From Bilifractor porci (GTDB taxonomy: Bacteria; Bacillota; Clostridia; Lachnospirales; Lachnospiraceae), in NCBI RefSeq assembly GCF_009696005.1, contig NZ_VUMV01000009.1, positions 46,438 to 110,437 of the forward strand: 64,000 nucleotides of DNA, in the 5' to 3' direction. The notes under the pieces were generated by a model that worked only from the letters and a program-made list of their open reading frames with translations, did no database searches and had not been told where the DNA came from. Shown here piece after piece: positions 25,649 through 34,445 of the stretch. How positions within the stretch are numbered: position 1 is the stretch's first letter; each line of letters opens with the position of its first letter. A program made the translations under genes and the position numbers.

Positions 25649-25873
25649 ATGCCAGAACTTGACTATTATCTTGCGTATGATGATGGCAATATTTTGATTA
25701 GAGCAAACAATAATGCGACTATTCCCGCAGAGGTTGTAATTGATCGGTACGATAGGACACTCGGAAAATGGATTCGAGATTTTGATATGTGCGGAATCTA
25801 TTCCGGTGATATTCCTGTGAGAACGATAACAGAAGCAGAAGCGTATAGACGTATTGCCGCAGGTCAGAGGTGA
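25649..25873 (+). CDS. Small protein after the RelA-like domain, candidate immunity protein
   Basis: The 74-residue protein starts at ATG 25649, 8 bases after GGGGGA; an ATG at 25640 overlapping the upstream stop is possible. It is acidic at the N-terminus (MPELDYYLAYDDGN) with a conserved-looking YDRTLGKWIRDFDM. It shares the AT-rich composition of the preceding toxin-like domain and ends before a terminator, so the two form a unit inserted in the structural operon. The immunity role is inferred from position only. Confidence 0.6.
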   Translation: MPELDYYLAYDDGNILIRANNNATIPAEVVIDRYDRTLGKWIRDFDMCGIYSGDIPVRTITEAEAYRRIAAGQR

Positions 25874-25913
25874 CAGGCGGCTTTTGTAAAATAGTTAATC
25901 AAGAGTTAATCAA

Positions 25914-25939
25914 GCATCGGAGCGATCCGGTGCTTTTTT
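25914..25939 (+). terminator. Rho-independent terminator behind the toxin-like cassette
   Basis: GCATCGGA pairs with TCCGGTGC (one G-T pair) around GCGA, followed by six T residues. A terminator inside a late structural operon is unusual and marks the end of the inserted cassette; the scaffold gene begins about 95 bases later. Confidence 0.8.
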
Positions 25940-26034
25940 ATTGGCCGGATGATCAGGCCTTAAACAGTCAATCAGAGAGCCGGAAGTAACAGGCTTAAAA
26001 CTACTTATATTCTGAAATTTGAAAGGAGAGGAAC

Positions 26035-26595
26035 ATGAAAACAGAGGATTTGAAAGCATTTGGACTTGAGCAGGAGGTAATTGATAAGGTTTTTGCCCTG
26101 AACGGAAAGGATGTTGAAGCTGAAAAAGCGAAAACAAAAAAAGCCGAAAATGAACGGGACAACTACAAAACCCAGCTCGACACCGCAAAAGAAACCCTGT
26201 CTAAATTTGACGGAGTGAATGTGGATGATCTGAAGGGACAGATCACGAAGCTTCAGGGAGATCTGAAGGCAAAGGATGAGGAGTATGCCGCGAAGGAAGC
26301 AGAGCGCACCTTCAATGAGATGTTATCCGGAGCAATCACGGCGGCAGGCGGTAAAAACGCCAAAGCAATTACTGCCATGCTTGATCTGGATGCTCTGAAA
26401 GCATCCAAAAATCAGAGCGAGGATATCAAGAATGCCATTGAAGCCGTAAGGAAATCCGATGCATACATGTTCGGATCCGAAGAGCCACACAAAAATGCAG
26501 TGGGGGCAACCGGAGGAGCGGATGGCAAGGAACCGTCAGGGGATGAGTTTGCAGCCATGCGTGCGTTGATGGGACTCCCCGCAAAAAAGAAGTAA
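26035..26595 (+). CDS. Phage scaffolding protein (GP20 family)
   Basis: The 186-residue protein is dominated by a coiled coil (about 25-90, EAEKAKTKKAENERDNYKTQ) with a helical C-terminal capsid-interaction part, matching Phage_GP20. The N-terminus (LKAFGLEQEVIDKVFALNG) is typical. It guides assembly of the major capsid protein encoded 13 bases downstream. GAAAGGAGAGG lies upstream of the start. Confidence 0.88.
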   Translation: MKTEDLKAFGLEQEVIDKVFALNGKDVEAEKAKTKKAENERDNYKTQLDTAKETLSKFDGVNVDDLKGQITKLQGDLKAKDEEYAAKEAERTFNEMLSGAITAAGGKNAKAITAMLDLDALKASKNQSEDIKNAIEAVRKSDAYMFGSEEPHKNAVGATGGADGKEPSGDEFAAMRALMGLPAKKK

Positions 26596-26608
26596 AGGAG
26601 ATTAAAAA

Positions 26609-27445
26609 ATGCCTAATACAATTGCACTGAGAAAATTTTATTCTGAAGCACTGGACGAGGTGTACAAGCTTGCTTCCCTTACATCCGTACTGGATGGGGA
26701 CAATTCTTTGGTAAGGGAGGGAGCCAATGCAAACGAACTGTTAATTCCCAAAATGGACATGGACGGACTGGACGACTATTCCAGACAGACCGGATTTGTG
26801 GATGGCAGCGTGACATTTGCGTATGAATCCAAAAAGATTGCGTATGATCGTGGCCGCATGTTCACTGTAGATGCGCTGGACGAGAAGGAGGCAACTCCGG
26901 TATTCTCCGCGCTGTCTGCGCAGTTTGTAAGAACCAAGGTAGTGCCTGAGCTGGATGCGTATCGCCTTGGTGCATACGCGACAAAAGCCGGGAATTCTGA
27001 AGCAGCAGCGCTTACCGATGGAAAAGCGTCTACCAAGGCGATTTCCCTTGCAAAGTCCACGATCAAAGACGCGGAGGCGAATATTTCCACAACGTACCTG
27101 TTCATTAACCCGACCATCAAAGCCATGATTGATGATCTGGACACAACGGCGTCCCGAGCGGCGCTTGAGGGTTGGGCTGGAGTAATTGAGGTTCCTTCCA
27201 GCAGGTTCTTCAAAACCATTACCCTGCAGCATGGTTCTTTCAAGGGAACAACGGCGATGAATTTCCTTGCGGTTGACAAAACTGCCCTGTTGCAGTTCCA
27301 GAAGCATATTGTCAACAAGATCATCACCCCTGATCAGAACCAGGACGCAGATGCATGGAAGTTCGGCTACCGTACCGCAGGTATCGCAGAAGTGCTTGAT
27401 AACCGTGTGGAAGGAATTTATGCGCATACTGCAGCATCTGCGTAA
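26609..27445 (+). CDS. Major capsid protein
   Basis: The 278-residue protein is in the right place after the scaffold, with HK97-fold-like features (DDYSRQTGFVDGSVTFAYES, DRGRMFTVDALDEKEATPVF, AYRLGAYATKAG). It resembles the Cps-like capsid of A118-type phages. No prohead protease gene is nearby, in keeping with scaffold-dependent assembly. AAGGAG precedes the ATG. Confidence 0.88.
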   Translation: MPNTIALRKFYSEALDEVYKLASLTSVLDGDNSLVREGANANELLIPKMDMDGLDDYSRQTGFVDGSVTFAYESKKIAYDRGRMFTVDALDEKEATPVFSALSAQFVRTKVVPELDAYRLGAYATKAGNSEAAALTDGKASTKAISLAKSTIKDAEANISTTYLFINPTIKAMIDDLDTTASRAALEGWAGVIEVPSSRFFKTITLQHGSFKGTTAMNFLAVDKTALLQFQKHIVNKIITPDQNQDADAWKFGYRTAGIAEVLDNRVEGIYAHTAASA

Positions 27446-27461
27446 GTAAAGGAGTCAGCCA

Positions 27462-27842
27462 ATGGCATACGCTGATTACGCATTTTACCGGGACACGTAC
27501 AGCGGTGATCTGATAAAGGATGAAATAGTTTTTGTCCGGCTGGCATTGCGCGCCAGTAAAATACTAGATCATTACACCATGCAGAGGATTGATCAGTCGG
27601 GTATCAGTAATGATGTCCGGCTGGCCGTTTGTGCTATGGCAGAAGTGCTGTTCTGGCAAGAAAAAAGAAAGAAAAAGTACGATGGCCGGGAGATTGCGAG
27701 CGAATCAAACGATGGCTATTCCGTATCATTCGCGGGAGCAACCGATTCAGAAAGGGCATCACTAACTGAGAAGGAGTTATACCTTGCAGCGTATAAATAC
27801 CTTTCTCAGACGGGGCTAATGGATTTCGGGGTTGAGACATGA
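27462..27842 (+). CDS. Head-tail connector (adaptor) protein
   Basis: The 126-residue mostly helical protein (RLALRASKILDHYTMQRID, LAVCAMAEVLFWQEKRKKK) resembles gp6-type DNA-packaging adaptors, which dock under the portal. It follows the capsid gene and overlaps the next gene by 4 bases (ATGA). Confidence 0.8.
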   Translation: MAYADYAFYRDTYSGDLIKDEIVFVRLALRASKILDHYTMQRIDQSGISNDVRLAVCAMAEVLFWQEKRKKKYDGREIASESNDGYSVSFAGATDSERASLTEKELYLAAYKYLSQTGLMDFGVET

Positions 27843-28219
27843 TTACAAACGCAGACGTAACTTTATATCACCAAATGTATGACACGGCTACGAAAAAGAC
27901 GACGTACAAAAAGACGGTTATTCAGGACGTTTCGTGGTATGCGTCATTTGGCATCGCAGCAGGAAATGCGGGTATGGTGGGGAAGGAAATTTTCAAGATC
28001 CGCATTCCTCCGGAAGCTCTTGCAGATGGAACCTCCGCCCTGGATTCTTACGGAAGTGACTGGGTGGTTGGGAACAAGGATTATTTTTGCCGCGGCGAAG
28101 GACCGGACATCGAAAAACCTTCCGATCTGGAGAAGATCAACGTCCGTTATGCACAGGTGTGCAGCTGGAGCGACAACCGAAGGGGATGTCTTCCACATAT
28201 CCGGATTGAGGGGTGGTGA
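27839..28219 (+). CDS. Head-closure protein (minor capsid, DUF6751-like)
   Basis: The 126-residue beta-rich protein (MITNADVTLYHQMYDTATKK, ASFGIAAGNAGMVGKEIFKI) sits second in the connector block, where head-closure proteins lie in A118/SPP1-type phages. Its start overlaps the previous stop. Function is assigned from position and resemblance. Confidence 0.72.
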   Translation: MITNADVTLYHQMYDTATKKTTYKKTVIQDVSWYASFGIAAGNAGMVGKEIFKIRIPPEALADGTSALDSYGSDWVVGNKDYFCRGEGPDIEKPSDLEKINVRYAQVCSWSDNRRGCLPHIRIEGW

Positions 28220-28222
28220 TTT

Positions 28223-28555
28223 ATGAGTACATCGGTAAGGCTGGAGATGGACAACACGGATAAGATTTTGCTGAAACGGAACCTCAACAAGAACGGAGAA
28301 GGACAGCGGTTTTTTACAAGCACTGTTCGCCGTATGGCGGATCCGTATGTCCCGATGAGAACCGGTGTCCTGAAGAACACGGCGGTTGAATCCACTTCGT
28401 CCATCACTTACGGACAGCCTTATGCCAGAAGACAGTACTACGAAAATAAGGGTAATGGCATGAGGGGCAAACAGTGGGATAAACGGATGTGGGCAGATCA
28501 CGGAAAAGAGATCGTTTCGTCCGTAGCTAAGTTTTGCGGAGGCAGGTCAGAATGA
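28223..28555 (+). CDS. Minor capsid/head-tail joining protein (gp10-like)
   Basis: The 110-residue protein contains MADPYVPMRTGVLKNTAVES and YGQPYARRQYYEN, the pattern of HK97 gp10/minor capsid proteins that act in head-tail joining. GGGGTGGTG precedes the ATG. Its stop overlaps the next start (ATGA). Confidence 0.78.
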   Translation: MSTSVRLEMDNTDKILLKRNLNKNGEGQRFFTSTVRRMADPYVPMRTGVLKNTAVESTSSITYGQPYARRQYYENKGNGMRGKQWDKRMWADHGKEIVSSVAKFCGGRSE

Positions 28556-28977
28556 GCGTAATTGGGGCTATTCATCGCTGGATAAATGAAAAATGTACGG
28601 TGCTGGATCAGTACCGGGAGTTGTTCATGGATTACCTTCCGGAAGATACAGAAGGTTATAGCCTTGAGGGTGTCCCTGCGGAGCCGGTGGTCCGGAGATA
28701 TGTCAACGGGGACATGATCTGTAGAAAGGTATTTGCCTTCAGCTCTACAGAGGTCTATGACGGGATTGACAACATTGACACGGCGGATTTTTACGAAGAT
28801 TTTGCGAACTGGATGGAGCATTGCACGGAGGATAAAAATTTCCCGGAATTACCGGAGGGTGAGGAAGGAATGAGCATCCGTGCGACAACGGACGGGTATC
28901 TGTATAACGAAAACGGTAAGCGGTGCCAGTACCGTATACAATGTGAATTTATTTATTTCAAGAAAAGGAGAATTTGA
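28552..28977 (+). CDS. Tail terminator/minor capsid protein
   Basis: The 141-residue protein starts at ATG 28552, overlapping the preceding stop, with GGAGG upstream. It has the layout of the minor-capsid-3/tail-terminator family (RRYVNGDMICRKVFAFSSTE, EDFANWMEHCTEDKNFPELP). It probably caps the tail tube end that joins the head. Confidence 0.75.
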   Translation: MSVIGAIHRWINEKCTVLDQYRELFMDYLPEDTEGYSLEGVPAEPVVRRYVNGDMICRKVFAFSSTEVYDGIDNIDTADFYEDFANWMEHCTEDKNFPELPEGEEGMSIRATTDGYLYNENGKRCQYRIQCEFIYFKKRRI

Positions 28978-28980
28978 ACA

Positions 28981-29496
28981 ATGGCAGGAGTAAGAATGAG
29001 AGCCGACAATGCGGATTATCTTATGATCGGCAGCACATATGAATTTATTGGAAACGGTTTTACGAAGCTGGATGATGATCCGGCGGCATCCACCTCCAGC
29101 AAGCGGTATATCAACATGCGTTCTGAGGTGCAGAGTATTACCGGTTACGCATGGACGGCACCTTTCACATTTGACCAGATTGATTCCGAGAAAGCGATCG
29201 CCTTTCTGACGAAGATTGGCAAGGAGGAAATGACTGGAAGCGCAACAGAGACCAACTATGTATCTGTTGATCTGAACGGCACGAAAGACGAAACAAAAGG
29301 CTATCCGGCAAGAATGAGAAAGGTAGCGGTTGAGGTCGCATCCTTTGATGATTCTGACGGCGAGATCGAAGGCTCCGGGAATCTGCTTGCCAAGAGTGAC
29401 TGGTCTTATGGATTTTTTAATGTGGAAACAAAGGCTTTCTCTGAGGATGAGACAGCGAAGACTAAATTTGCGTACTCCGTAACACTGGCAGGCTGA
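28981..29496 (+). CDS. Major tail tube protein
   Basis: The 171-residue beta-rich protein (SKRYINMRSEVQSITGYAWT, KVAVEVASFDDSDGEIEGSG) is in the usual position for the major tail protein, before the two tail-assembly chaperones. AAAGGAGA stands before the ATG. It forms the tube of the non-contractile tail; no sheath gene is present. Confidence 0.85.
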   Translation: MAGVRMRADNADYLMIGSTYEFIGNGFTKLDDDPAASTSSKRYINMRSEVQSITGYAWTAPFTFDQIDSEKAIAFLTKIGKEEMTGSATETNYVSVDLNGTKDETKGYPARMRKVAVEVASFDDSDGEIEGSGNLLAKSDWSYGFFNVETKAFSEDETAKTKFAYSVTLAG

Positions 29497-29515
29497 AAAA
29501 GGGAGGGAAACCGAA

Positions 29516-29857
29516 ATGATTATCAACGGAGAAGAGTATTATTACGATGCAACACAGCCCAAAACCCTGAAGCTCACAAATAAAATGTTCCAGGATTTTG
29601 CAAAAGCAGATAAGGCAACAGGGGAAGATGTTTACAAGCGGCTGGACATTTTCAAGGAACTTGTACCTGATTATCTTGATAAGCTCTTTGGAAAAGGAGC
29701 CGGGGATAAAATATGCGGGAAAAAACACTCTCCGTTGATGGCCATGCAGGCATTTGCGGAAATCGAGAAGGAATACTACGAACAGTACGCCCGTATGGCT
29801 CAGATTGGCGCTGATGTTCAGACAACAACGGTAAAAATCAATGGGCTTGCAAAGTGA
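29516..29857 (+). CDS. Tail assembly chaperone, first gene
   Basis: The 113-residue protein (MIINGEEYYYDATQPKTLKL, LDIFKELVPDYLDKLFG) corresponds to the G-type chaperone upstream of gp15-like proteins. It ends within the start of the next gene, a 17-base overlap in the +1 frame. In related phages such pairs are sometimes joined by frameshifting, but I see no clear slippery sequence. Confidence 0.78.
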   Translation: MIINGEEYYYDATQPKTLKLTNKMFQDFAKADKATGEDVYKRLDIFKELVPDYLDKLFGKGAGDKICGKKHSPLMAMQAFAEIEKEYYEQYARMAQIGADVQTTTVKINGLAK

Positions 29858-30467
29858 GCTTCACTACCTTCTCGATCCGCTTCCCACATCCTTGAATATA
29901 AACGGCGTGGAATATCCGATTCAGTCGGACTTCCGCGCTGTCTTATTTTACGACAGAATCCTTCGGCAAGGGGACCATTCAAGAGATGATAACGCGGCGG
30001 CGACGATAGCAGCCATCACCTACCTATTAGGCAGTGTTCCGGATGATGCTGAGGAAACGGTAACGCAAATTGATTGGTTTATCCGATGTGGCGTCACAGA
30101 TCGCAAGCACAAGCCGTCTAACCAGCTCTTGGGTATCAATAGCGAAAAGCCTATGGACTGGAAATATGACAGCCGCCTGATATGGTCCGCGTTCCGGCGT
30201 GTCTATGGGGTAGACCTGCGGGAAGTTAAATATCTGCACTGGTGGGATTTTAACGAGATGCTTGCCGAACTTCCGGAGGATGTCCGGTTAAACAGGATCA
30301 TCGAGATCAGGACAAAAAGCCTTGCGGACAAAAACCTGAATAAGGAGCAAAAGAATCTGTATAAAGCCCTGCAGGGCTACTACCGAATTACGGAGCCAAA
30401 AAGCGAGCGGGAAGAGAAGATAGCAGAAGCATTGAAGCGTGGAGAAGATCCAGCGCCCTATTTATAA
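29841..30467 (+). CDS. Tail assembly chaperone Gp15
   Basis: The 208-residue protein matches the bacteriophage Gp15 family: LLDPLPTSLNINGVEYPIQSD at the N-terminus, YDSRLIWSAFRRVYGVDL and the conserved LHWWDFNEMLAELPED. With the preceding protein it chaperones the tape measure protein encoded next. Confidence 0.88.
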   Translation: MGLQSELHYLLDPLPTSLNINGVEYPIQSDFRAVLFYDRILRQGDHSRDDNAAATIAAITYLLGSVPDDAEETVTQIDWFIRCGVTDRKHKPSNQLLGINSEKPMDWKYDSRLIWSAFRRVYGVDLREVKYLHWWDFNEMLAELPEDVRLNRIIEIRTKSLADKNLNKEQKNLYKALQGYYRITEPKSEREEKIAEALKRGEDPAPYL

Positions 30468-30480
30468 GGGAACAGAGGTT

Positions 30481-33400
30481 ATGGCAGACGGAAAAATTAT
30501 TATTGATACTTCGCTGGACACGAAGGGCATAGAAAAAGGGCTGGCTGATGCTGAAAAGAAGGTTAAAAAGGCCGCAAATACTATCTCAGAAAGTGCAGAG
30601 AGGGCGGCTAAAAGCGTAGGTAAAGAAACAGAAGAGGCTAAAAAGAAGGTAGAAGCCCTTCGCGCCAATTTAGACGATCCTATGCGTTCTTTCACAGTGA
30701 AGGCGGATAACCTGTCTTCTGGCCCGATATCCCGAATAAAAACGGCTTTTGAGGATAGCGCGAAGGCCAGTTCACGTTGTTTTTCAGAATACACAGAAGA
30801 CCTAGACAAATATTCAACGGCACTTGAACCCATAACGGGAGCTATCAAGGATAAAATTGGAAAGATAGCCGATTTTGCAAAAAGCGCGGCAAAAATCGCG
30901 GTTGGTGCAATCGCAAGCGTCAGCACTGCGATTGTTGGCCTTGGAACGATGGGGGTCTCGTATAACGCAGAAATAGAAAAATACCAGACTGCGCTTACTA
31001 CGATGCTTGGTTCATCCGAAAAGGCGGAGGCTGCTCTAGAAGCGATTAAGAAGGATGCCGCAACAACTCCGTTTGATGTCAAAGGACTTGTACAGGCCAA
31101 TAACTTCCTTATTTCTACCGGAGAATCTGCAGAGGAGTCCAGAAAGACTATCATGGCTCTGGGTGATGCTGTGGCGGCTACAGGAGGCGGTAACGATGAG
31201 CTGCAGAGGATGTCTCAAAACCTGCAGCAGATCAAAAATGCCGGAAAGGCGACAAGCGCTGATATCAAGCAGTTCGCTTATGCAGGAATTGACATATATG
31301 GGATTTTAGCGGATTACACCGGAAAGAGTACCAAAGATGTCAAGGAAATGGATATCACATATGAAGAGCTGACAGCGGCGCTGCAGCAGGCAGCTTCAGA
31401 GGGCGGGCGGTACTACGACGCCATGAATAATCAGTCAAAGACCTTCAACGGGCAGCTGTCCAACTTGAAGGATAATGCGTCTGCGCTTGTTGGTCAGGTT
31501 TTTGAGCCGATATCTGAAACATTGACAAAAAAGCTCATGCCAGCGGCAAACGATGCGATTCAGCAGCTGTCAGATGCTTTCCAGAAGGACGGCGTGGACG
31601 GGCTGATTGATGCAGGAGGGAATGTTATTGCCAATCTGCTGATCGGTATGGGTAAAGCAGCGCCGAAGCTGATTACAACCGCTGCCGGACTTATCAAGTC
31701 TATTGGCAGCAACATGATTAAACACAAAGACGAAATGCTCACGGCCGCCAAGGAAATTGTAAAAGCACTTGCAGACGGGCTTTTGTCGCTACTCCCGCGG
31801 TCTATCTCGGAGCCAATCCGGAAAATATTTGACGATATCGGAAAGTCGATGGAATCCGGAGGGCTGAAACGTGGCATAGAAAAAGCGGCCAAGCTGGTAG
31901 GAAAGCTGGTTCAGGCGTTTGGGGATATCGTTGATTCTGTAGGCCCGGCGGTTATAAAGATCATAGATTTTATCGGGGATCACTTTGATGTGATTGCCAC
32001 GGCGGCCATTGGTGCGGTTACTGCGATTCTTACATTTAAGAAAACTGTGGATGTGATGTCTGCTGTATCAAAAGTGATTGAGACAGCACAACAGGCGCTG
32101 ACAGCCTTGGGTGCAGCCGCATCTGCGAATCCTTTAATGCTGATTCCGGTGGTGATTGCCGGTGCAGCTTCGGCATTTGCTATGCTGGCGGCTAATGTGG
32201 AAACTACCGATCCACAGCTTCAGGCATTTTATGACCGGATTGATGCAATTAACCAAAGTGTGGATGAAAACCGACAATCAATGTCTCAGATGGATGATGA
32301 AATTCAGAACACGGTTTCATCCTATCAGCAAAGTGCGTCGGAGTTGGAAAATTGGAAGAGCCGACTTGGGGAATGCTTTGACTCACAGGGACGTCTAAAA
32401 GATGGGTGCGCAGAAACCGCAGATTACATCCTGAACCAGCTTAATGAGGCAATGGGAACACAATACTCCCTGACTGCTGATGGGTTTATTGAAAACACGG
32501 ATGGAGCAAAGGTCTCCCTGCAGGAACTGAACGGAACCATTGACGAGAACATATCTAAAACGAAAGCACAGGCCATTCAAGCGGCTGCTATGGATGAATA
32601 CACGCAGGCGGTTAAGGACAATGCCACGGCTCAGAAAGACCTTTCTGATGCAGAAAGCGCATATCAGGAGAGCCTGTCGGCATACATACAGGCCTACGCA
32701 GCTTATAGTGATGCAATAAAGGCAGCAAATGAAGATACAAAACAGTATGGCGAGGTGTCCTCTGACACAGCCAGCAGATTAGAGGAGGCTCAGACAGCGC
32801 TGGAAGATGCTTCCGGTGCATTTTCATCCGCAGGAGACGCCTATAGGGAAGCTGGTTCTGCTGCGGCGGAATCGCAGACAAAGGTGGCAGGATTAAACGC
32901 TGTGATTGATTCTCTTGCGACAGGTACAAGGGAAGGAACAGACGCTGCCGCTGAAATGTACGAACTGATTCCGCAGTATTCGCAGGAGGCTGCGTCCGGC
33001 ATAATAGCCAGCCAGAACCTGATCAATGCGGCCCTGTCTGGTACAACACCAAACCTAACAGACCTTTCTGAAGGTTTTGAAATGGCTGCAAAGGCTATCC
33101 GTGAAAACGGGGGAAAGATTCCAGAAGAATTACAAAACTCATTGAATGAAGCGATTGCTTGCATTGACAAGCTTGGACCTGATGGCAAGAGCAGTATGAT
33201 CGCGGCTATGGGCTCGGTTCTTGAAGGAATGGCTGACATGAATCCGAAATTCAAAGGGCTATCGGAGGCATCTGCTGATGAAATCCTATCGGCATTCCAG
33301 GAACTTGTGGATTCTGGAGCCGCACAGCAAAGTGGTGTGGATGCGGCCGAGGCGGTATCCAGTGGCGTGGAATCTGTGGATACCAGAACACCGGCTGCAG

Positions 33401-34422
33401 CGAAAGCCGATGATGTTGTATACGGGCTTACGGGAGAATTTGAAGCCAGAAGGTATTCTGTTGTAGCGGCTGCGCAATCTGCGGTGCAAGGAGCTAATGA
33501 GGGTATTGATGCAGCCCAAATGCCTGAACACGCGGCGGAAACCGCTCAGAGTGCATGTGATAACACCGTAAATACTTATGCAGCAGGAGAGGCAGGCGCT
33601 TATCATGCAGCGGCTGAGTATGCCAAAAATTCAAATGACGGGCTGGATTCTGCTAATGTGGATGGCCATTATGGCAGGGTTGCGGATGATGCCAAAAATG
33701 AATTTATTGGAAACCTAAGCAGTGGAAATGCGGGAGCGTATGCATCTGGTGACAGGCTGGGAAGTTCCGCAGATAGTGGCCTGAACAAGAATAATTATCC
33801 GGGAAAAGCGGGAGCCGTAGGGGACAGCTTTCAAAGCTATTTTCACGGAGCGATTGAAAATGGATATGAACTGGCCGGAACAGCCGGGGATCAGCTGGGC
33901 TCTATCGCCTATGGGCGGTTGAATTCCTATACTTCAAAGGCGAGAGCTGTTGGAGCGAACTTCAGCCGTGGATTCGCACAAGGCATTAACGCTAATACAG
34001 GGGCGATCAGGAGTGCCGCTGAAAATGCCGCACAACAGGCGCTTGACGCGGCAAAGAGGAGGTTGGATGTCCGGTCACCTTCCCATGTGATGGACAAGGA
34101 AGTCGGTCGTATGATCCCGCTTGGAATTGCGCAAGGTATTAAGAACAAAACGCCGGAGATGCTCAGGCAGATGGATAAAAGCGTGAGTGGGCTTATTGAT
34201 CATTCATTTATCCTTGACAGGCTGCAAGATTCTATGAATAGGAGCGCCAGGGCGGCCGCAAAGCCTATGGGGGGACTGGCCGGGGCATCTGTAACGAATG
34301 TTTATAACAATGACAACAGTATGCATCAGGAGAACACCTACAACGTGCCCACTGCGTCCCCGTCTGAGGTCGCAAAAACACAGAGGCAGGCATTCAGAGC
34401 GTTTGCGGGAGGTGTGGCATGA
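30481..34422 (+). CDS. Tail tape measure protein
   Basis: The 1313-residue protein starts at ATG 30481 (MADGKIIIDTSLDTKGIEKG) with AAGGGA upstream. It has a long coiled-coil N-terminus, the conserved tape-measure region (EKYQTALTTMLGSSEKAEAA, TTPFDVKGLVQANNFLISTG), hydrophobic segments (about 145-165 and 510-580) and Ala-rich helical repeats. The C-terminal motif RSPSHVMDKEVGRMIPLGIA is typical. It sets tail length and is the expected target of Ltp-type exclusion proteins. It is intact; the next gene is cut after 8 codons. Confidence 0.93.
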   Translation: MADGKIIIDTSLDTKGIEKGLADAEKKVKKAANTISESAERAAKSVGKETEEAKKKVEALRANLDDPMRSFTVKADNLSSGPISRIKTAFEDSAKASSRCFSEYTEDLDKYSTALEPITGAIKDKIGKIADFAKSAAKIAVGAIASVSTAIVGLGTMGVSYNAEIEKYQTALTTMLGSSEKAEAALEAIKKDAATTPFDVKGLVQANNFLISTGESAEESRKTIMALGDAVAATGGGNDELQRMSQNLQQIKNAGKATSADIKQFAYAGIDIYGILADYTGKSTKDVKEMDITYEELTAALQQAASEGGRYYDAMNNQSKTFNGQLSNLKDNASALVGQVFEPISETLTKKLMPAANDAIQQLSDAFQKDGVDGLIDAGGNVIANLLIGMGKAAPKLITTAAGLIKSIGSNMIKHKDEMLTAAKEIVKALADGLLSLLPRSISEPIRKIFDDIGKSMESGGLKRGIEKAAKLVGKLVQAFGDIVDSVGPAVIKIIDFIGDHFDVIATAAIGAVTAILTFKKTVDVMSAVSKVIETAQQALTALGAAASANPLMLIPVVIAGAASAFAMLAANVETTDPQLQAFYDRIDAINQSVDENRQSMSQMDDEIQNTVSSYQQSASELENWKSRLGECFDSQGRLKDGCAETADYILNQLNEAMGTQYSLTADGFIENTDGAKVSLQELNGTIDENISKTKAQAIQAAAMDEYTQAVKDNATAQKDLSDAESAYQESLSAYIQAYAAYSDAIKAANEDTKQYGEVSSDTASRLEEAQTALEDASGAFSSAGDAYREAGSAAAESQTKVAGLNAVIDSLATGTREGTDAAAEMYELIPQYSQEAASGIIASQNLINAALSGTTPNLTDLSEGFEMAAKAIRENGGKIPEELQNSLNEAIACIDKLGPDGKSSMIAAMGSVLEGMADMNPKFKGLSEASADEILSAFQELVDSGAAQQSGVDAAEAVSSGVESVDTRTPAAAKADDVVYGLTGEFEARRYSVVAAAQSAVQGANEGIDAAQMPEHAAETAQSACDNTVNTYAAGEAGAYHAAAEYAKNSNDGLDSANVDGHYGRVADDAKNEFIGNLSSGNAGAYASGDRLGSSADSGLNKNNYPGKAGAVGDSFQSYFHGAIENGYELAGTAGDQLGSIAYGRLNSYTSKARAVGANFSRGFAQGINANTGAIRSAAENAAQQALDAAKRRLDVRSPSHVMDKEVGRMIPLGIAQGIKNKTPEMLRQMDKSVSGLIDHSFILDRLQDSMNRSARAAAKPMGGLAGASVTNVYNNDNSMHQENTYNVPTASPSEVAKTQRQAFRAFAGGVA

Positions 34423-34445
34423 CGACTAATACATTAACCATATGA
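34419..34445 (+). pseudogene. Distal tail protein (dit) stub of eight codons
   Basis: An ATG overlapping the tape-measure stop opens MTTNTLTI, a plausible distal-tail-protein N-terminus for this phage group, then meets TGA at 34443. Adhesin sequence begins at 34441, so this is the exact right breakpoint of the prophage. No baseplate, holin or endolysin gene follows. Confidence 0.65.

Noticed and set aside
29841..29857. Programmed frameshift fusing the two tail chaperones
   Set aside because: No slippery heptamer is apparent, and the second gene has its own start.
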